Under the pieces are notes generated by a model that was not told where the DNA came from, did no database searches, and saw only the letters and a program-made list of their open reading frames with translations. The translations under genes were made by a program, and so were the position numbers. A DNA stretch of 64,000 bases from Bacteroides stercorirosoris (GTDB lineage: Bacteria > Bacteroidota > Bacteroidia > Bacteroidales > Bacteroidaceae), in assembly GCF_900142015.1 (NCBI RefSeq), contig NZ_FQZN01000024.1, positions 1 to 64,000 of the forward strand, in the 5' to 3' direction. Each line of letters begins with the position of its first letter. Positions within the stretch are counted from its first letter, which is position 1. Shown piece by piece: positions 44,046 through 53,111 of this stretch.

Positions 44046-44648
44046 TTATTTAAACTGTATCATCCGGCTGATATACTTGCCGATAATGTCAAATTCGATA
44101 TTCACCACACTGTCCACTTTGATATCATGGAAATTGGTGTTTTCGAAAGTATAAGGAATGATAGCTACCTGGAAAGTATCATCCGTCGGGTTACACACCG
44201 TCAGACTGACGCCGTTTACCGTTACAGAGCCTTTATCCACAGTGATGTATCCACGCTTTGCCATCTCTTTATTGAAAGCATACCGGAAAGTGAAGTAATA
44301 ACTTCCGTCGGCATCTTCCACATTAATGCAGGTAGCGGTCTGGTCCACATGTCCCTGTACGATATGCCCGTCGAGGCGGCCGTTCATCATCATGCTGCGT
44401 TCCACGTTCACCTTGTCTCCCACTTTCAGAAGTCCGAGATTGGAACGCTCCAGCGTTTCCTTCATGGCCGTAACCGTATAGGAATCATCCGTCATACTGA
44501 CTACCGTGAGGCATACACCATTGTGAGACACACTCTGGTCTATCTTCAATTCATTCACAAATGAGCACTTGAACGTAAAATGTACGTTCTCTTGTTCTTT
44601 TACCAATGCCACGAGAGTGGCGCATTCTTCTACTATTCCGGAAAACAT
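44046..44648 (-). CDS. ribE: Riboflavin synthase, alpha chain
   Basis: Catalyses dismutation of two 6,7-dimethyl-8-ribityllumazine molecules into riboflavin. The 200-residue protein consists of two lumazine-binding repeats; each begins with a G-I-V or G-H-V type start (MFSGIVEE at residue 1 and LDGHIVQGHVD at about 93) and contains SVSHNGVCLTV / SVTVNGVSLTV. The length is standard. It stands alone rather than in a rib operon. The -7 element TATCTTTG (44696-44703, minus strand) gives a 45-base leader with no riboswitch. Confidence 0.95.
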   Translation of the reverse strand: MFSGIVEECATLVALVKEQENVHFTFKCSFVNELKIDQSVSHNGVCLTVVSMTDDSYTVTAMKETLERSNLGLLKVGDKVNVERSMMMNGRLDGHIVQGHVDQTATCINVEDADGSYYFTFRYAFNKEMAKRGYITVDKGSVTVNGVSLTVCNPTDDTFQVAIIPYTFENTNFHDIKVDSVVNIEFDIIGKYISRMIQFK

Positions 44649-44695
44649 AATTCTATTTACGATTTAATGATTTGTTATTCCTTATTTGGAGAATA

Positions 44696-44703
44696 CAAAG
44701 ATA
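44696..44703 (-). promoter_or_regulatory. -7 element of ribE
   Basis: TATCTTTG on the minus strand, preceded by TTTGCAT as in the folC promoter. Another TATCTTTG lies at 44772-44779 on the same strand. Confidence 0.55.
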
Positions 44704-44799
44704 ATGCAAATCAAGTGCAGAACTTTCATGCTTACATAAAAAAGTTATGCTGGGATGCGGTTTATCTTCCCCAAAGATACGAATTAGATGGAACATAGA

Positions 44800-44892
44800 C
44801 ATAAAAAAAGAGAGCTTTTCACAAAGCCCTCTTTTTCAGTTTTCAATAGGTATTAGTTTTTTTTTAAGGTAAAAAGATTGTTTTCAGGATAA
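44800..44892 (-). ncRNA. Putative small RNA of about 90 nt
   Basis: On the minus strand a textbook promoter (TTTG at 44927-44930, 21 bases, TATATTTG at 44898-44905) is followed about 60 bases after the predicted start by a hairpin AAGAGGGCTTT/GAAAAGCTCTCTTTTTTT ending near 44803. The transcript has no start codon with a useful frame and an A/U-rich body. It could be a free small RNA, or an attenuated leader of ribE. Confidence 0.45.
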
Positions 44893-44897
44893 CGGTG

Positions 44898-44930
44898 CAA
44901 ATATAGCGGCTTTTCAGGTTACTTACCAAA
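44898..44930 (-). promoter_or_regulatory. Promoter of the putative small RNA
   Basis: TTTG-N21-TATATTTG on the minus strand, among the best matches to the Bacteroides consensus in the window and not assigned to any protein gene. The rest of this roughly 425-base intergenic region (44649-45074) shows nothing else. Confidence 0.6.
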
Positions 44931-45074
44931 TTTAAAAACATGTCTTATAACATCTTTTTGAAATTTCTTTGGTTTTATTACCAATTATGCAGCCTTTCTA
45001 CATCCGCAATCGTTTTCAATGGACAAATATATAGCATTTTTCTAACAAACACTAAATTTTAGCTAAAAAAGAGC

Positions 45075-45770
45075 TTATTTCTTATTGAAAGGGTAATGCT
45101 CATCGGTCTTTCCGCTATGTTTTAACACTTTCGCATCGATAAAGAAGACTATTTCCTCGGCAATGTTGGTGATGTGATCGCCAGAACGCTCCAGTTTTCG
45201 GAAGACGCTGACAAGGTTCAGGCAAGGAAGGACACTGTCAGGATGTTTGGCAATATAGCCTGCCAAAATGGTAGTGGCTTCAGCATTTATCTCGTCTAGC
45301 AGATTATCTTTGGCAAACACAGATGTAGCCAAATCCTGATTTTCATCCTGCAGGGCTTTCTTGGCAAGTTCCAGCATGGAAAGCACCTGTCCCTGCATCT
45401 CTTCAAGGCGCAATTGTTTCAGAAGTTCCGGGTCGAGTACCGGCTCCTTACAGTTCAACACGAAACGGGCTATACCTTCGGCAAAGTCACCGAGACGTTC
45501 TAGGTTTGTATTGATCTTCAGCATGGCAAGCACAAAGCGCAAGTCGATGGCTACGGGATTGTACAAGGCTATGACATCTTCTACATCACTGTCTATTTTC
45601 AGTTCAAGGGCATTCACACGGCGCTCGCGTACCAGCACCTGCTGTGCCAGTTCACGGTCGAAGGTCAGTACCGCCTCCCCTGCTCTGTCGAGCTGGTTAT
45701 ATACTAAGGTCCACATTTCGTCTATCTCTTTTTTTAGTAAGACGAGTTCCGATTCGATAAACTTTACCAT
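45075..45770 (-). CDS. phoU: Phosphate transport regulator PhoU
   Basis: PhoU links the Pst transporter to the PhoR/PhoB system and represses it when phosphate is plentiful. The 231-residue helical protein has two PhoU repeats, each with an ExxxD-type metal-binding helix (NLERLGDFAEGIA and LERSGDHITNIAEE). It is the last gene of the pst operon, 84 bases behind pstB. Confidence 0.95.
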   Translation of the reverse strand: MVKFIESELVLLKKEIDEMWTLVYNQLDRAGEAVLTFDRELAQQVLVRERRVNALELKIDSDVEDVIALYNPVAIDLRFVLAMLKINTNLERLGDFAEGIARFVLNCKEPVLDPELLKQLRLEEMQGQVLSMLELAKKALQDENQDLATSVFAKDNLLDEINAEATTILAGYIAKHPDSVLPCLNLVSVFRKLERSGDHITNIAEEIVFFIDAKVLKHSGKTDEHYPFNKK

Positions 45771-45854
45771 GATATTTCTATTTTTAAGTTATTTGTATTA
45801 ACAAGTTAAAGGGAATACACGATTCTTTTCTGCTTCATGCGATGCAACACTTCA

Positions 45855-46610
45855 CTACCCGAAACGCCCCGTGATATAGTTCTGTGTCTCCACTTTATCG
45901 GGGTTCGTGAATATTTTCTTGGTATCGTCAAACTCTACCATTTGCCCCAAGTAGAAGAAAGCCGTCTTATCACTAACGCGCGCAGCCTGCTGCATATTGT
46001 GCGTGACAATAACTATTGTATATTGCTCCTTCAGCTCGTGAATAAGCTCTTCCACTTTGGCGGTAGAGATAGGATCGAGCGCAGAAGCCGGCTCGTCCAT
46101 CAACAATACGGAGGGAGACACAGCCATGGCGCGGGCTATGCAAAGCCGTTGCTGCTGTCCGCCGGAAAGGGCGTAAGCAGAGACTTTGAGTTTGTCCTTC
46201 ACTTCGTCCCACAATGCCGCTCCCTTCAGAGATTCTTCCACCCGCTGACGAATAAACCCGCTATCCGTCACGCCATTTACCCGAAGGCCATACGCCACAT
46301 TTTCGAAGATACTTTTCGGAAAAGGATTAGGCCGCTGGAATACCATGCCTACTTTCTTGCGAAGTTCATCCACCTGGACATCTTTTCCATAAATATCTTT
46401 TCCATCAATAAGGATTTCACCCGTCAGGCGGGTATGGGGGATAAGATCGTTCATACGGTTGAACAGGCGCAGGAAAGTGGACTTACCGCATCCCGAAGGA
46501 CCGATAAAGGCGACTACCGAACGCTCCTCTATTGACATACTGATACCTTTCAAAGCATGGAAGTCTCCATACCAGAAGTTGACGTTATTTGCTTCTATTT
46601 TACCAATCAT
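45855..46610 (-). CDS. pstB: Phosphate ABC transporter ATPase PstB
   Basis: A 251-residue ATPase: Walker A GPSGCGKST (about residues 36-44), signature LSGGQQQRL, Walker B VLLMDEPASALDP and the H-loop THNMQQAARVSD typical of PstB. It energises phosphate import through PstC and PstA. It is 22 bases behind pstA. Confidence 0.97.
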   Translation of the reverse strand: MIGKIEANNVNFWYGDFHALKGISMSIEERSVVAFIGPSGCGKSTFLRLFNRMNDLIPHTRLTGEILIDGKDIYGKDVQVDELRKKVGMVFQRPNPFPKSIFENVAYGLRVNGVTDSGFIRQRVEESLKGAALWDEVKDKLKVSAYALSGGQQQRLCIARAMAVSPSVLLMDEPASALDPISTAKVEELIHELKEQYTIVIVTHNMQQAARVSDKTAFFYLGQMVEFDDTKKIFTNPDKVETQNYITGRFG

Positions 46611-46632
46611 TTTGTTTACTGTTTTATTCCTG

Positions 46633-47499
46633 TCAGTTCATCTTTACTTTTCTCTCGAAATACTTCCGCAGGGCATTCGCCAAAAGATTCACCAGGAGAA
46701 TGATTACTATTAAGACCAAAGCGGTGCCATAAGCCAACGGAAGCTGGGCTTCCATATCCGTGCCACTGGTAGAGATAACATACAAATGATAAGGCAAAGC
46801 CATACACTGGTCCAATATACTTGCGGGCAGTTGCGGAAGGAAATATGCGGCACAAGTGAACAAAATCGGCGCAGTCTCACCCGAAACACGTCCCAATGCA
46901 AGAATGAGCCCGGTTATCACATTGGGCATCGCCATCGGCAGGACAACGTGCCAGATGGTTTGCAACTTAGTGGCTCCCAAAGCCCGGCTTCCCTCGCGCA
47001 ATGTGTCGGGAATGGCTTTCAACGCTTCCTCGGTAGTACGGATTACCAAAGGCACGCAAAGCAATCCTAAAGTAAGCGAACCGGCAAGGATGCTGTCGCC
47101 GAAGCCCATATAATTAACGAACAGAGCCATGCCGAAAAGACCGAAAACAATGGAAGGTATGCCGCTCAGGTTGTTGGTCATCATACGGATAAGGCGGACA
47201 ATCCAACCCTTAGGGGCATATTCATTCATATAAATGCCACTCATCACTCCCACCGGAAAAGCAAACAAGGCGCTACCTATCATCAGATAGAACGTACCGA
47301 CTATGGCAGGCATAATACCACCCGCCGTCATTCCGTCCGTCGGGGCGGTAGTCAGGAACTCCCAGTTGATAACTCCTATACCTTTATATATAATGAAACC
47401 GAGGATGGCAAAGAGTATCCCTACCACCGTCAGACTCAGCAAACGGAAAGTTCCGAATGCAATGCGTTGCGAAAGATGTTTCCTATCTATCATACTCAT
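46633..47499 (-). CDS. pstA: Phosphate ABC transporter permease PstA
   Basis: A 288-residue permease with six helices and the BPD_transp_1 loop (EALKAIPDTLREGSRALGATKLQTIWHVVLP with the EAA-like motif). The frame opens at a GTG (47520) overlapping the pstC stop. ATG 47499 has AAAGGA placed just before it, a rare clear ribosome binding site here, and is chosen. Confidence 0.95.
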   Translation of the reverse strand: MSMIDRKHLSQRIAFGTFRLLSLTVVGILFAILGFIIYKGIGVINWEFLTTAPTDGMTAGGIMPAIVGTFYLMIGSALFAFPVGVMSGIYMNEYAPKGWIVRLIRMMTNNLSGIPSIVFGLFGMALFVNYMGFGDSILAGSLTLGLLCVPLVIRTTEEALKAIPDTLREGSRALGATKLQTIWHVVLPMAMPNVITGLILALGRVSGETAPILFTCAAYFLPQLPASILDQCMALPYHLYVISTSGTDMEAQLPLAYGTALVLIVIILLVNLLANALRKYFERKVKMN

Positions 47500-47519
47500 T
47501 TTCCTTTCTCTGCGAAACA

Positions 47520-48704
47520 CTATCTTTTTCTGGCCGATACCGCTTCTACCGTGAAGTTTATCAGCAAGCTAATAAAGAACAATACCACACCCAGCAGGAA
47601 CAAAGCCTCATAATGTGCCCCTCCGGCAGGCGCTTCTCCCAGTTCGGCGGCAATCGTGGCAGGAATGGTACGCAAAGGTTCCAGAATGGTATGCGGTATG
47701 ACTGCCGCATTACCTGTCACCATCAGCACAGCCATTGTTTCGCCAATGGCACGCCCGATGCCCAGCACTACACCGGAAGTGATGCCCGACACGGAATACG
47801 GTATCACTACCTTATATATAGTCTGCCATTGCGATGCTCCCAACGCCAGGCTGGCTTCGCGCATGGCACGGGGACAATTACGCATGGCATCTTCCGTCAC
47901 AGTGATAATGGTGGGCAATGCCATTATGGCAAGCACGATGCTTCCTGCCAGTCCACTTTCGCCAACCGGCAAGTCGAATATTTTCTGTATGAGTGGCACA
48001 ATGACTATCAGCCCGAAGAATCCGTAAACCACCGACGGAATACCGCTCAACAATTCTATAATGGGCTTCAGCAAATTGCGTATCTTCGGATTTGCCACTT
48101 CGGACATATAGATAGCTACTGAAAGCCCGAATGGAAGCGCTATCAGAATGGCGAACAGACTCACCCACAACGTACCCGTTATCAATGGCAAAAAACCGAA
48201 TTGTGCAGCGGGTGTGGCGGTCGGAAACCATTCCGCCCCGGCAAAGACATCTTTCACCGAGATGGTATTGTCGCGCAGCAGATGCACGGAGTCTTGCCGG
48301 ACAATGAACTGCTGCGGCACAAAGGCAATAATGCCCGGCGTGCACTCCACCAATTCCGTTATCTTCGCTCCGGCATGTTCATAAGCAGGCCCCAATTCTT
48401 CCTCAGTGTAATACTCGGTGATATCTTCCAAACGGAAAAGCCGGATAGGCATGTCCTGCCCTCCGACTTCATTCCAGTTCGTTATCTCCTCATCGAAAAC
48501 ATCTTTTATCTGAGCCGGTGTCAACTCACTTACCTTATTATCTTTATTCAACGCCAGCACATACCCTTCTTCAATCACCCGGCTGTTGAACAATCCCAAC
48601 GCCTCGGAAAAAAGGAACAGGATAATGAGCACAATGGTGATGCTTGTTACAAACCCGCTACAAGCCAACAATCCTTCTACTATTTTCTCAAAAAGCTTCT
48701 TCAT
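47520..48704 (-). CDS. pstC: Phosphate ABC transporter permease PstC with periplasmic PstS-like insertion
   Basis: A 394-residue permease, about 90 residues longer than typical PstC. Residues 1 to about 40 form the first helix. Residues 45-165 form a periplasmic stretch similar to part of the PstS fold: LTPAQIKDVFDEEITNWNEVGG matches LTRQQLEDIFRGKITNWKQVGG in the PstS of this same locus. From residue 165 the regular permease core follows, with the loop EDAMRNCPRAMREASLALGASQWQT. The insertion lacks most of the phosphate-binding half, so a docking or sensing role is more likely than binding. It is the first gene of the pst operon. Confidence 0.93.
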   Translation of the reverse strand: MKKLFEKIVEGLLACSGFVTSITIVLIILFLFSEALGLFNSRVIEEGYVLALNKDNKVSELTPAQIKDVFDEEITNWNEVGGQDMPIRLFRLEDITEYYTEEELGPAYEHAGAKITELVECTPGIIAFVPQQFIVRQDSVHLLRDNTISVKDVFAGAEWFPTATPAAQFGFLPLITGTLWVSLFAILIALPFGLSVAIYMSEVANPKIRNLLKPIIELLSGIPSVVYGFFGLIVIVPLIQKIFDLPVGESGLAGSIVLAIMALPTIITVTEDAMRNCPRAMREASLALGASQWQTIYKVVIPYSVSGITSGVVLGIGRAIGETMAVLMVTGNAAVIPHTILEPLRTIPATIAAELGEAPAGGAHYEALFLLGVVLFFISLLINFTVEAVSARKR

Positions 48705-48779
48705 AAATGCCTATTGAAATTCTGTATGCAAAGAAACAGGGACGATGTTAAGAGAGTGTGACTAACGTTTGAAAGAAAT

Positions 48780-48808
48780 GTTTCAAACATATTACAAATG
48801 TGTTACAA
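48780..48808 (-). promoter_or_regulatory. Pho-box-like direct repeats facing pstC
   Basis: Three 7-base words at 11-bp pitch: GTTTCAA (48780), ATTACAA (48791), GTTACAA (48802), each separated by four bases. On the minus strand they read TTGTAAC, TTGTAAT, TTGAAAC. The 7-4-7 layout is that of PhoB boxes in other bacteria. It begins 76 bases upstream of the pstC start. A GTTTGAAA/TTTCAAAC hairpin overlaps it. Confidence 0.5.
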
Positions 48809-48826
48809 CATCCGAAAACACAGCCC

Positions 48827-48844
48827 CCGTAATAAGATTGTAAT
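48827..48844 (+). promoter_or_regulatory. Pho-box-like direct repeats facing pstS
   Basis: CCGTAAT and TTGTAAT separated by four bases, in the plus orientation, 125 bases before the pstS start. The word matches that of the opposite-facing box at 48780-48808. Confidence 0.4.
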
Positions 48845-48969
48845 ATCCGATTGCTTTCTTTGCAAAGAATAAACAAGAAGAGTACCTGTTTGGTTATAGT
48901 ATTACTTACTTTTTTGATGATAAATAAGAAACTATATTTTGAATATAATAAAAACAATTTTTGATGATA

Positions 48970-49779
48970 ATGAAAACACTAAGCATCATCCTGTTTCTGG
49001 CATTGGCTGCGAGCAGCATACAGGCGCAACGCATCAAAGGCAGTGACACCGTATTGCCCATAGCGCAGCAGACTGCCGAAAGATTCATGGCACTCACCCC
49101 CGAAGCCCGCGTCACTGTGACAGGGGGCGGCACCGGTGTGGGTATTTCAGCATTGCTTGACGGCACAACGGACATCGCCATGGCATCACGTCCCATCAAA
49201 TTCAGCGAAAAGATGAAGGTAAAGTCCGCAGGCAAGGAAGTGGAAGAAGTAATCGTTGCTTACGATGCACTGGCCGTCGTGGTACATCCTTCCAATCCCG
49301 TAAAGCAACTGACACGCCAACAACTGGAAGACATCTTCCGGGGAAAAATAACGAACTGGAAACAGGTGGGCGGAGACGACCGCAAAATCGTGGTATATTC
49401 CCGCGAAACATCGTCGGGGACTTATGAGTTTTTCAAGGAAAGCGTCCTCAAGAATAAGAATTACATGAGCAGTAGCCTTTCCATGCCTGCCACGGGCGCC
49501 ATCATCCAGTCTGTCAGCCAGACGCGAGGAGCGATAGGATACGTAGGACTGGCCTACCTGTCCCCCCGAGTTAAATCAATCTCCGTTTCTTACGACGGAA
49601 AGCACTATGCACCGCCCAGCATGGAGAGTGCCACGGACAAGAGTTACCCTATCGTGCGCCCTCTATACTATTATTATAACAAGGAAAACTCCGAACAAGT
49701 AGCGCCCCTTGTCAATTTCATACTTTCACCCGCCGGTCAGGAAATCATTAAAAAGAGTGGATATATTCCGGTGAAATAA
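48970..49779 (+). CDS. pstS: Phosphate-binding protein PstS
   Basis: A 269-residue periplasmic phosphate-binding protein: signal peptide (MKTLSIILFLALAASSIQAQ), then KGSDTVLP and TGGGTGVGI for phosphate contacts and SRETSSGTYEFF in the hinge region. It lies divergent from pstC, with a regulatory region between. The frame opens at TTG 48961 and also offers ATG 48964; ATG 48970 gives the normal signal peptide. Confidence 0.94.
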   Translation: MKTLSIILFLALAASSIQAQRIKGSDTVLPIAQQTAERFMALTPEARVTVTGGGTGVGISALLDGTTDIAMASRPIKFSEKMKVKSAGKEVEEVIVAYDALAVVVHPSNPVKQLTRQQLEDIFRGKITNWKQVGGDDRKIVVYSRETSSGTYEFFKESVLKNKNYMSSSLSMPATGAIIQSVSQTRGAIGYVGLAYLSPRVKSISVSYDGKHYAPPSMESATDKSYPIVRPLYYYYNKENSEQVAPLVNFILSPAGQEIIKKSGYIPVK

Positions 49780-49800
49780 GGATAAACGAAAAAATTGTCT

Positions 49801-49808
49801 TACTTTTG
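49801..49808 (+). promoter_or_regulatory. -7 element of glnS
   Basis: TACTTTTG, 33 bases before the glnS ATG and 21 bases after the pstS stop. Confidence 0.55.
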
Positions 49809-49841
49809 TAGCTTGATTTTTTAGAATATATACATACCATT

Positions 49842-51581
49842 ATGGCAGATATTAAGAGCGAAGAAGTAGGTGAAAAAAAGAGCCTCAACTTCATTGAACA
49901 AATTGTTGAGAAAGATTTGAAAGAGGGTAAGAACGGTGGTAAGGTGCAGACACGTTTCCCGCCGGAACCCAACGGATACCTCCACATCGGACATGCCAAG
50001 GCTATTTGCCTTGATTTCGGTATTGCAGCCGACCACAACGGCATCTGCAATCTGCGTTTCGACGACACCAATCCGACCAAAGAAGATGTGGAATACGTAG
50101 AAGCCATCAAGGAAGATATCCAGTGGCTGGGTTACCAGTGGGGTAATGAATACTACGCATCCGATTACTTCCAGCAATTGTGGGATTTTGCCATCCGCCT
50201 CATCGAAGAAGGGAAAGCATATATTGACGAGCAGACTTCCGAACAGATAGCACAGCAGAAAGGCACTCCTACCCAGCCGGGTGTGGAAAGCCCTTATCGC
50301 AACCGTCCGATAGCGGAAAGCCTCGACCTGTTCAAGAAAATGAATACAGGTGAAATAGCAGAAGGCGCTATGGTGCTCCGTGCCAAGATTGACATGGCGA
50401 ACCCGAATATGCACTTCCGCGACCCCATCATCTACCGTGTAGTGAATCATCCGCATCACCGTACAGGCACCACGTGGAAAGCATACCCGATGTATGACTT
50501 CGCCCACGGACAGAGTGATTACTTTGAAGGTGTGACGCACTCTCTCTGTACGCTGGAGTTCGTTCCCCATCGTCCGCTTTACGATCTTTTTGTGGACTGG
50601 GTAAAAGAAGGCAAAGACCTGAATGACAACCGTCCTCATCAGTACGAGTTCAACAAACTGAACCTCAGCTATACATTGATGAGCAAACGTAACCTGCTGA
50701 TTCTGGTGAAAGAAAAACTGGTAAACGGATGGGATGATCCCCGTATGCCGACTATTTGCGGTTTCCGCCGTCGCGGATACTCGCCCGAGTCCATCCATAA
50801 GTTTATCGACAAAATCGGATATACCACTTACGATGCGCTCAACGAGTTCGCCCTGCTGGAAAGCGCTTTACGCGAAGACCTCAACACACGTGCAACCCGC
50901 ATATCAGCCGTAATCAATCCGGTGAAACTGGTAATCACCAACTATCCCGAAGGACAAGTGGAAGAACTGGAAGCCGTAAACAACCCGGAGAAACCGGAAG
51001 AAGGCAGCCACTTCATCGAGTTCAGCCGCGAATTGTGGATGGAGCGTGAAGACTTCATGGAAGACGCCCCGAAGAAATATTTCCGTATGACACCGGGACA
51101 GGAAGTGCGCCTGAAGAACGCTTACATCGTGAAGTGTACCGGATGCAAGAAAAACGAAGCCGGAGAAGTGGTGGAAGTATATTGTGAATACGACGCGAAT
51201 ACCAAGAGCGGCATGCCCGAAGCAAACCGTAAAGTTAAAGGTACCCTGCACTGGGTCAGCTGCGACCATTGCCTCGAAGCCGAAGTACGCCTCTACGACC
51301 GCCTGTGGAAAGTGGAGAATCCGCGCGACGAACTTGCCACCATCCGCGAAGCCAAGAATTGCGATGCCCTGGAAGCTATGAAAGACATCATTAATCCGGA
51401 CTCGCTACATATATTGCCCCATTGCTACATCGAAAAGTATGCCGCTGGCATGAAACCGCTTACTTACTTGCAGTTCCAGCGCATCGGTTACTTCAATGTA
51501 GACCCGGACTCCACACCTGAAAAGATGGTATTCAACCGCACTGTGGGACTGAAAGATACCTGGGGTAAAATCAACAAATAA
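49842..51581 (+). CDS. glnS: Glutaminyl-tRNA synthetase
   Basis: Charges tRNA-Gln with glutamine. The 579-residue class I synthetase has the HIGH motif in PPEPNGYLHIGHAK (about residue 50) and the KMSKS equivalent MSKRNL (about 284), followed by the anticodon-binding beta-barrels. Having GlnRS means glutamine charging does not depend on the GatCAB amidotransferase route. The length is normal. Confidence 0.97.
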   Translation: MADIKSEEVGEKKSLNFIEQIVEKDLKEGKNGGKVQTRFPPEPNGYLHIGHAKAICLDFGIAADHNGICNLRFDDTNPTKEDVEYVEAIKEDIQWLGYQWGNEYYASDYFQQLWDFAIRLIEEGKAYIDEQTSEQIAQQKGTPTQPGVESPYRNRPIAESLDLFKKMNTGEIAEGAMVLRAKIDMANPNMHFRDPIIYRVVNHPHHRTGTTWKAYPMYDFAHGQSDYFEGVTHSLCTLEFVPHRPLYDLFVDWVKEGKDLNDNRPHQYEFNKLNLSYTLMSKRNLLILVKEKLVNGWDDPRMPTICGFRRRGYSPESIHKFIDKIGYTTYDALNEFALLESALREDLNTRATRISAVINPVKLVITNYPEGQVEELEAVNNPEKPEEGSHFIEFSRELWMEREDFMEDAPKKYFRMTPGQEVRLKNAYIVKCTGCKKNEAGEVVEVYCEYDANTKSGMPEANRKVKGTLHWVSCDHCLEAEVRLYDRLWKVENPRDELATIREAKNCDALEAMKDIINPDSLHILPHCYIEKYAAGMKPLTYLQFQRIGYFNVDPDSTPEKMVFNRTVGLKDTWGKINK

Positions 51582-51609
51582 AGTAAGGACTATAGGAGTA
51601 AACTATTAA

Positions 51610-53034
51610 ATGACTAATAAAAACCTGCTGTCCGGCAGAGATAAAGAACTGCAAGAACTTGCCGAACAATATGAAGTGGCCATGTCTGAGAATAAACCGT
51701 TCTATCAGGACGCAGACGACTTGGCCGACCTTGCCGATTGGTATGGTACGAAAAAGAACTTTGATAAGGCTTTTGAGATAGCAGAATATGGCTTAAAGCT
51801 ACATCCCGACAATACGGGACTGTTGATTGAATATGCCTACCTGTTTCTGGATAGCGGAAAAAGAGCAAAGGCACGCGAAATCATCGAGAACCTCCCCGAA
51901 ACCTATTCGGCGGAAGCTAAGGTGGTGCGTGCCCATTTACTGTTGAGCGAAGGCCAATTGGATGATGCCGAAAAATTACTCGACACGATTGAAGACAAAG
52001 AAGATTTGGCAAACGTGGTCGATGTATCTTATATGTATCTCGATATGGGCTATCCGGACAAAGCTCTGGAATGGCTTGAGCCGGTAAAGAAGGAATATGC
52101 TGACGAGGAAGCCTACATTGCCGTAGTAGCCGATTGCTATTATGGCAAAGGTATGACAGAAGAAGCTATTCCTATGTACAACCAGCTGATAGACAAAAAT
52201 CCATACTCGGCTTCCTACTGGTTCGGTCTGGCAAGATGCTACTTTGAAGAACATAAGTTCGACCAGGCCATCGACGCCTGTGACTATGCATTGGTAAGTG
52301 ATGATGAATTTGCAGATGCCTACGTTATGAAAGGCCATTGCTTCTACCAACTGGGTAATGAAGAGGCAGCACTGGAGTATTACCAGAAAGCCCAGCAACT
52401 GCACGTACTTGAACCGGAATTTGTCTATAGCTTTATGGGACTATGTAAAATATCCCAAGGCAAATGGGACGAAGGTTACGAGCAGTTGGAAAAAGCAATC
52501 CAGGTAAATGAGTCGGAAGACGCGTCCTCTCCTCTCCTGCCCAACTTATACGCCAATGCAGGACTTTGCCTTTCCAAAATGGGAAAGAAACGCAAAGCGC
52601 ACCAATACTGTAAGAAAGCCCAGAAGCTGGAGCCTAAAGACCCGGAGGCTTATCTGATTGAAGGACGTATCTACGTTGAAGAAGGAGATTATAATAAGGG
52701 AATAAAGCAATGGGCGAAAGCGTTGGATTGCGCCCCTTACGCCGATACCTGGAATGAGATAGGCATGCATAGCCTGGAAATCGGATACCTGGATTATGCC
52801 AAAGTAGCCTTTGAGCGTGTTTGCGAACTGGAACCGGAATTTGAAGGTATCAATGAAAGGCTGACCATTCTCTACATGACTCTGCATGATAAAGAGAACT
52901 TCATAAAGTACAACCAGAAATGCGTTCGTCCGTTCGACTTGAAAGAGTTGAAAAAAATGCAGGCACTAATGGAGAGCGATAACCAGGAAGAACTGGCAAC
53001 TTATATGCAAGATATCATAAAAGCTTTACAATAA
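51610..53034 (+). CDS. Tetratricopeptide repeat protein
   Basis: A 474-residue soluble protein built almost wholly of TPR units (for example YFEEHKFDQAIDACDYALV, CFYQLGNEEAALEYYQKA, YVEEGDYNKGIKQWAKAL), about ten repeats. There is no signal peptide or membrane segment, so it is cytoplasmic. The function is unknown. It follows glnS by 28 bases and may be co-transcribed. Confidence 0.88.
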   Translation: MTNKNLLSGRDKELQELAEQYEVAMSENKPFYQDADDLADLADWYGTKKNFDKAFEIAEYGLKLHPDNTGLLIEYAYLFLDSGKRAKAREIIENLPETYSAEAKVVRAHLLLSEGQLDDAEKLLDTIEDKEDLANVVDVSYMYLDMGYPDKALEWLEPVKKEYADEEAYIAVVADCYYGKGMTEEAIPMYNQLIDKNPYSASYWFGLARCYFEEHKFDQAIDACDYALVSDDEFADAYVMKGHCFYQLGNEEAALEYYQKAQQLHVLEPEFVYSFMGLCKISQGKWDEGYEQLEKAIQVNESEDASSPLLPNLYANAGLCLSKMGKKRKAHQYCKKAQKLEPKDPEAYLIEGRIYVEEGDYNKGIKQWAKALDCAPYADTWNEIGMHSLEIGYLDYAKVAFERVCELEPEFEGINERLTILYMTLHDKENFIKYNQKCVRPFDLKELKKMQALMESDNQEELATYMQDIIKALQ

Positions 53035-53037
53035 ACA

Positions 53038-53095
53038 AATGAGGCTGTGCCATCGTTTGCCCGCACATAGCGCAGCATTTTGACACAGCCTCATT
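53038..53095. terminator. Bidirectional terminator
   Basis: AATGAGGCTGTG (53038-53049) pairs with CACAGCCTCATT (53084-53095) between the convergent TPR and DUF368 genes. Confidence 0.8.
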
Positions 53096-53111
53096 AATAT
53101 ATATTACTTCT

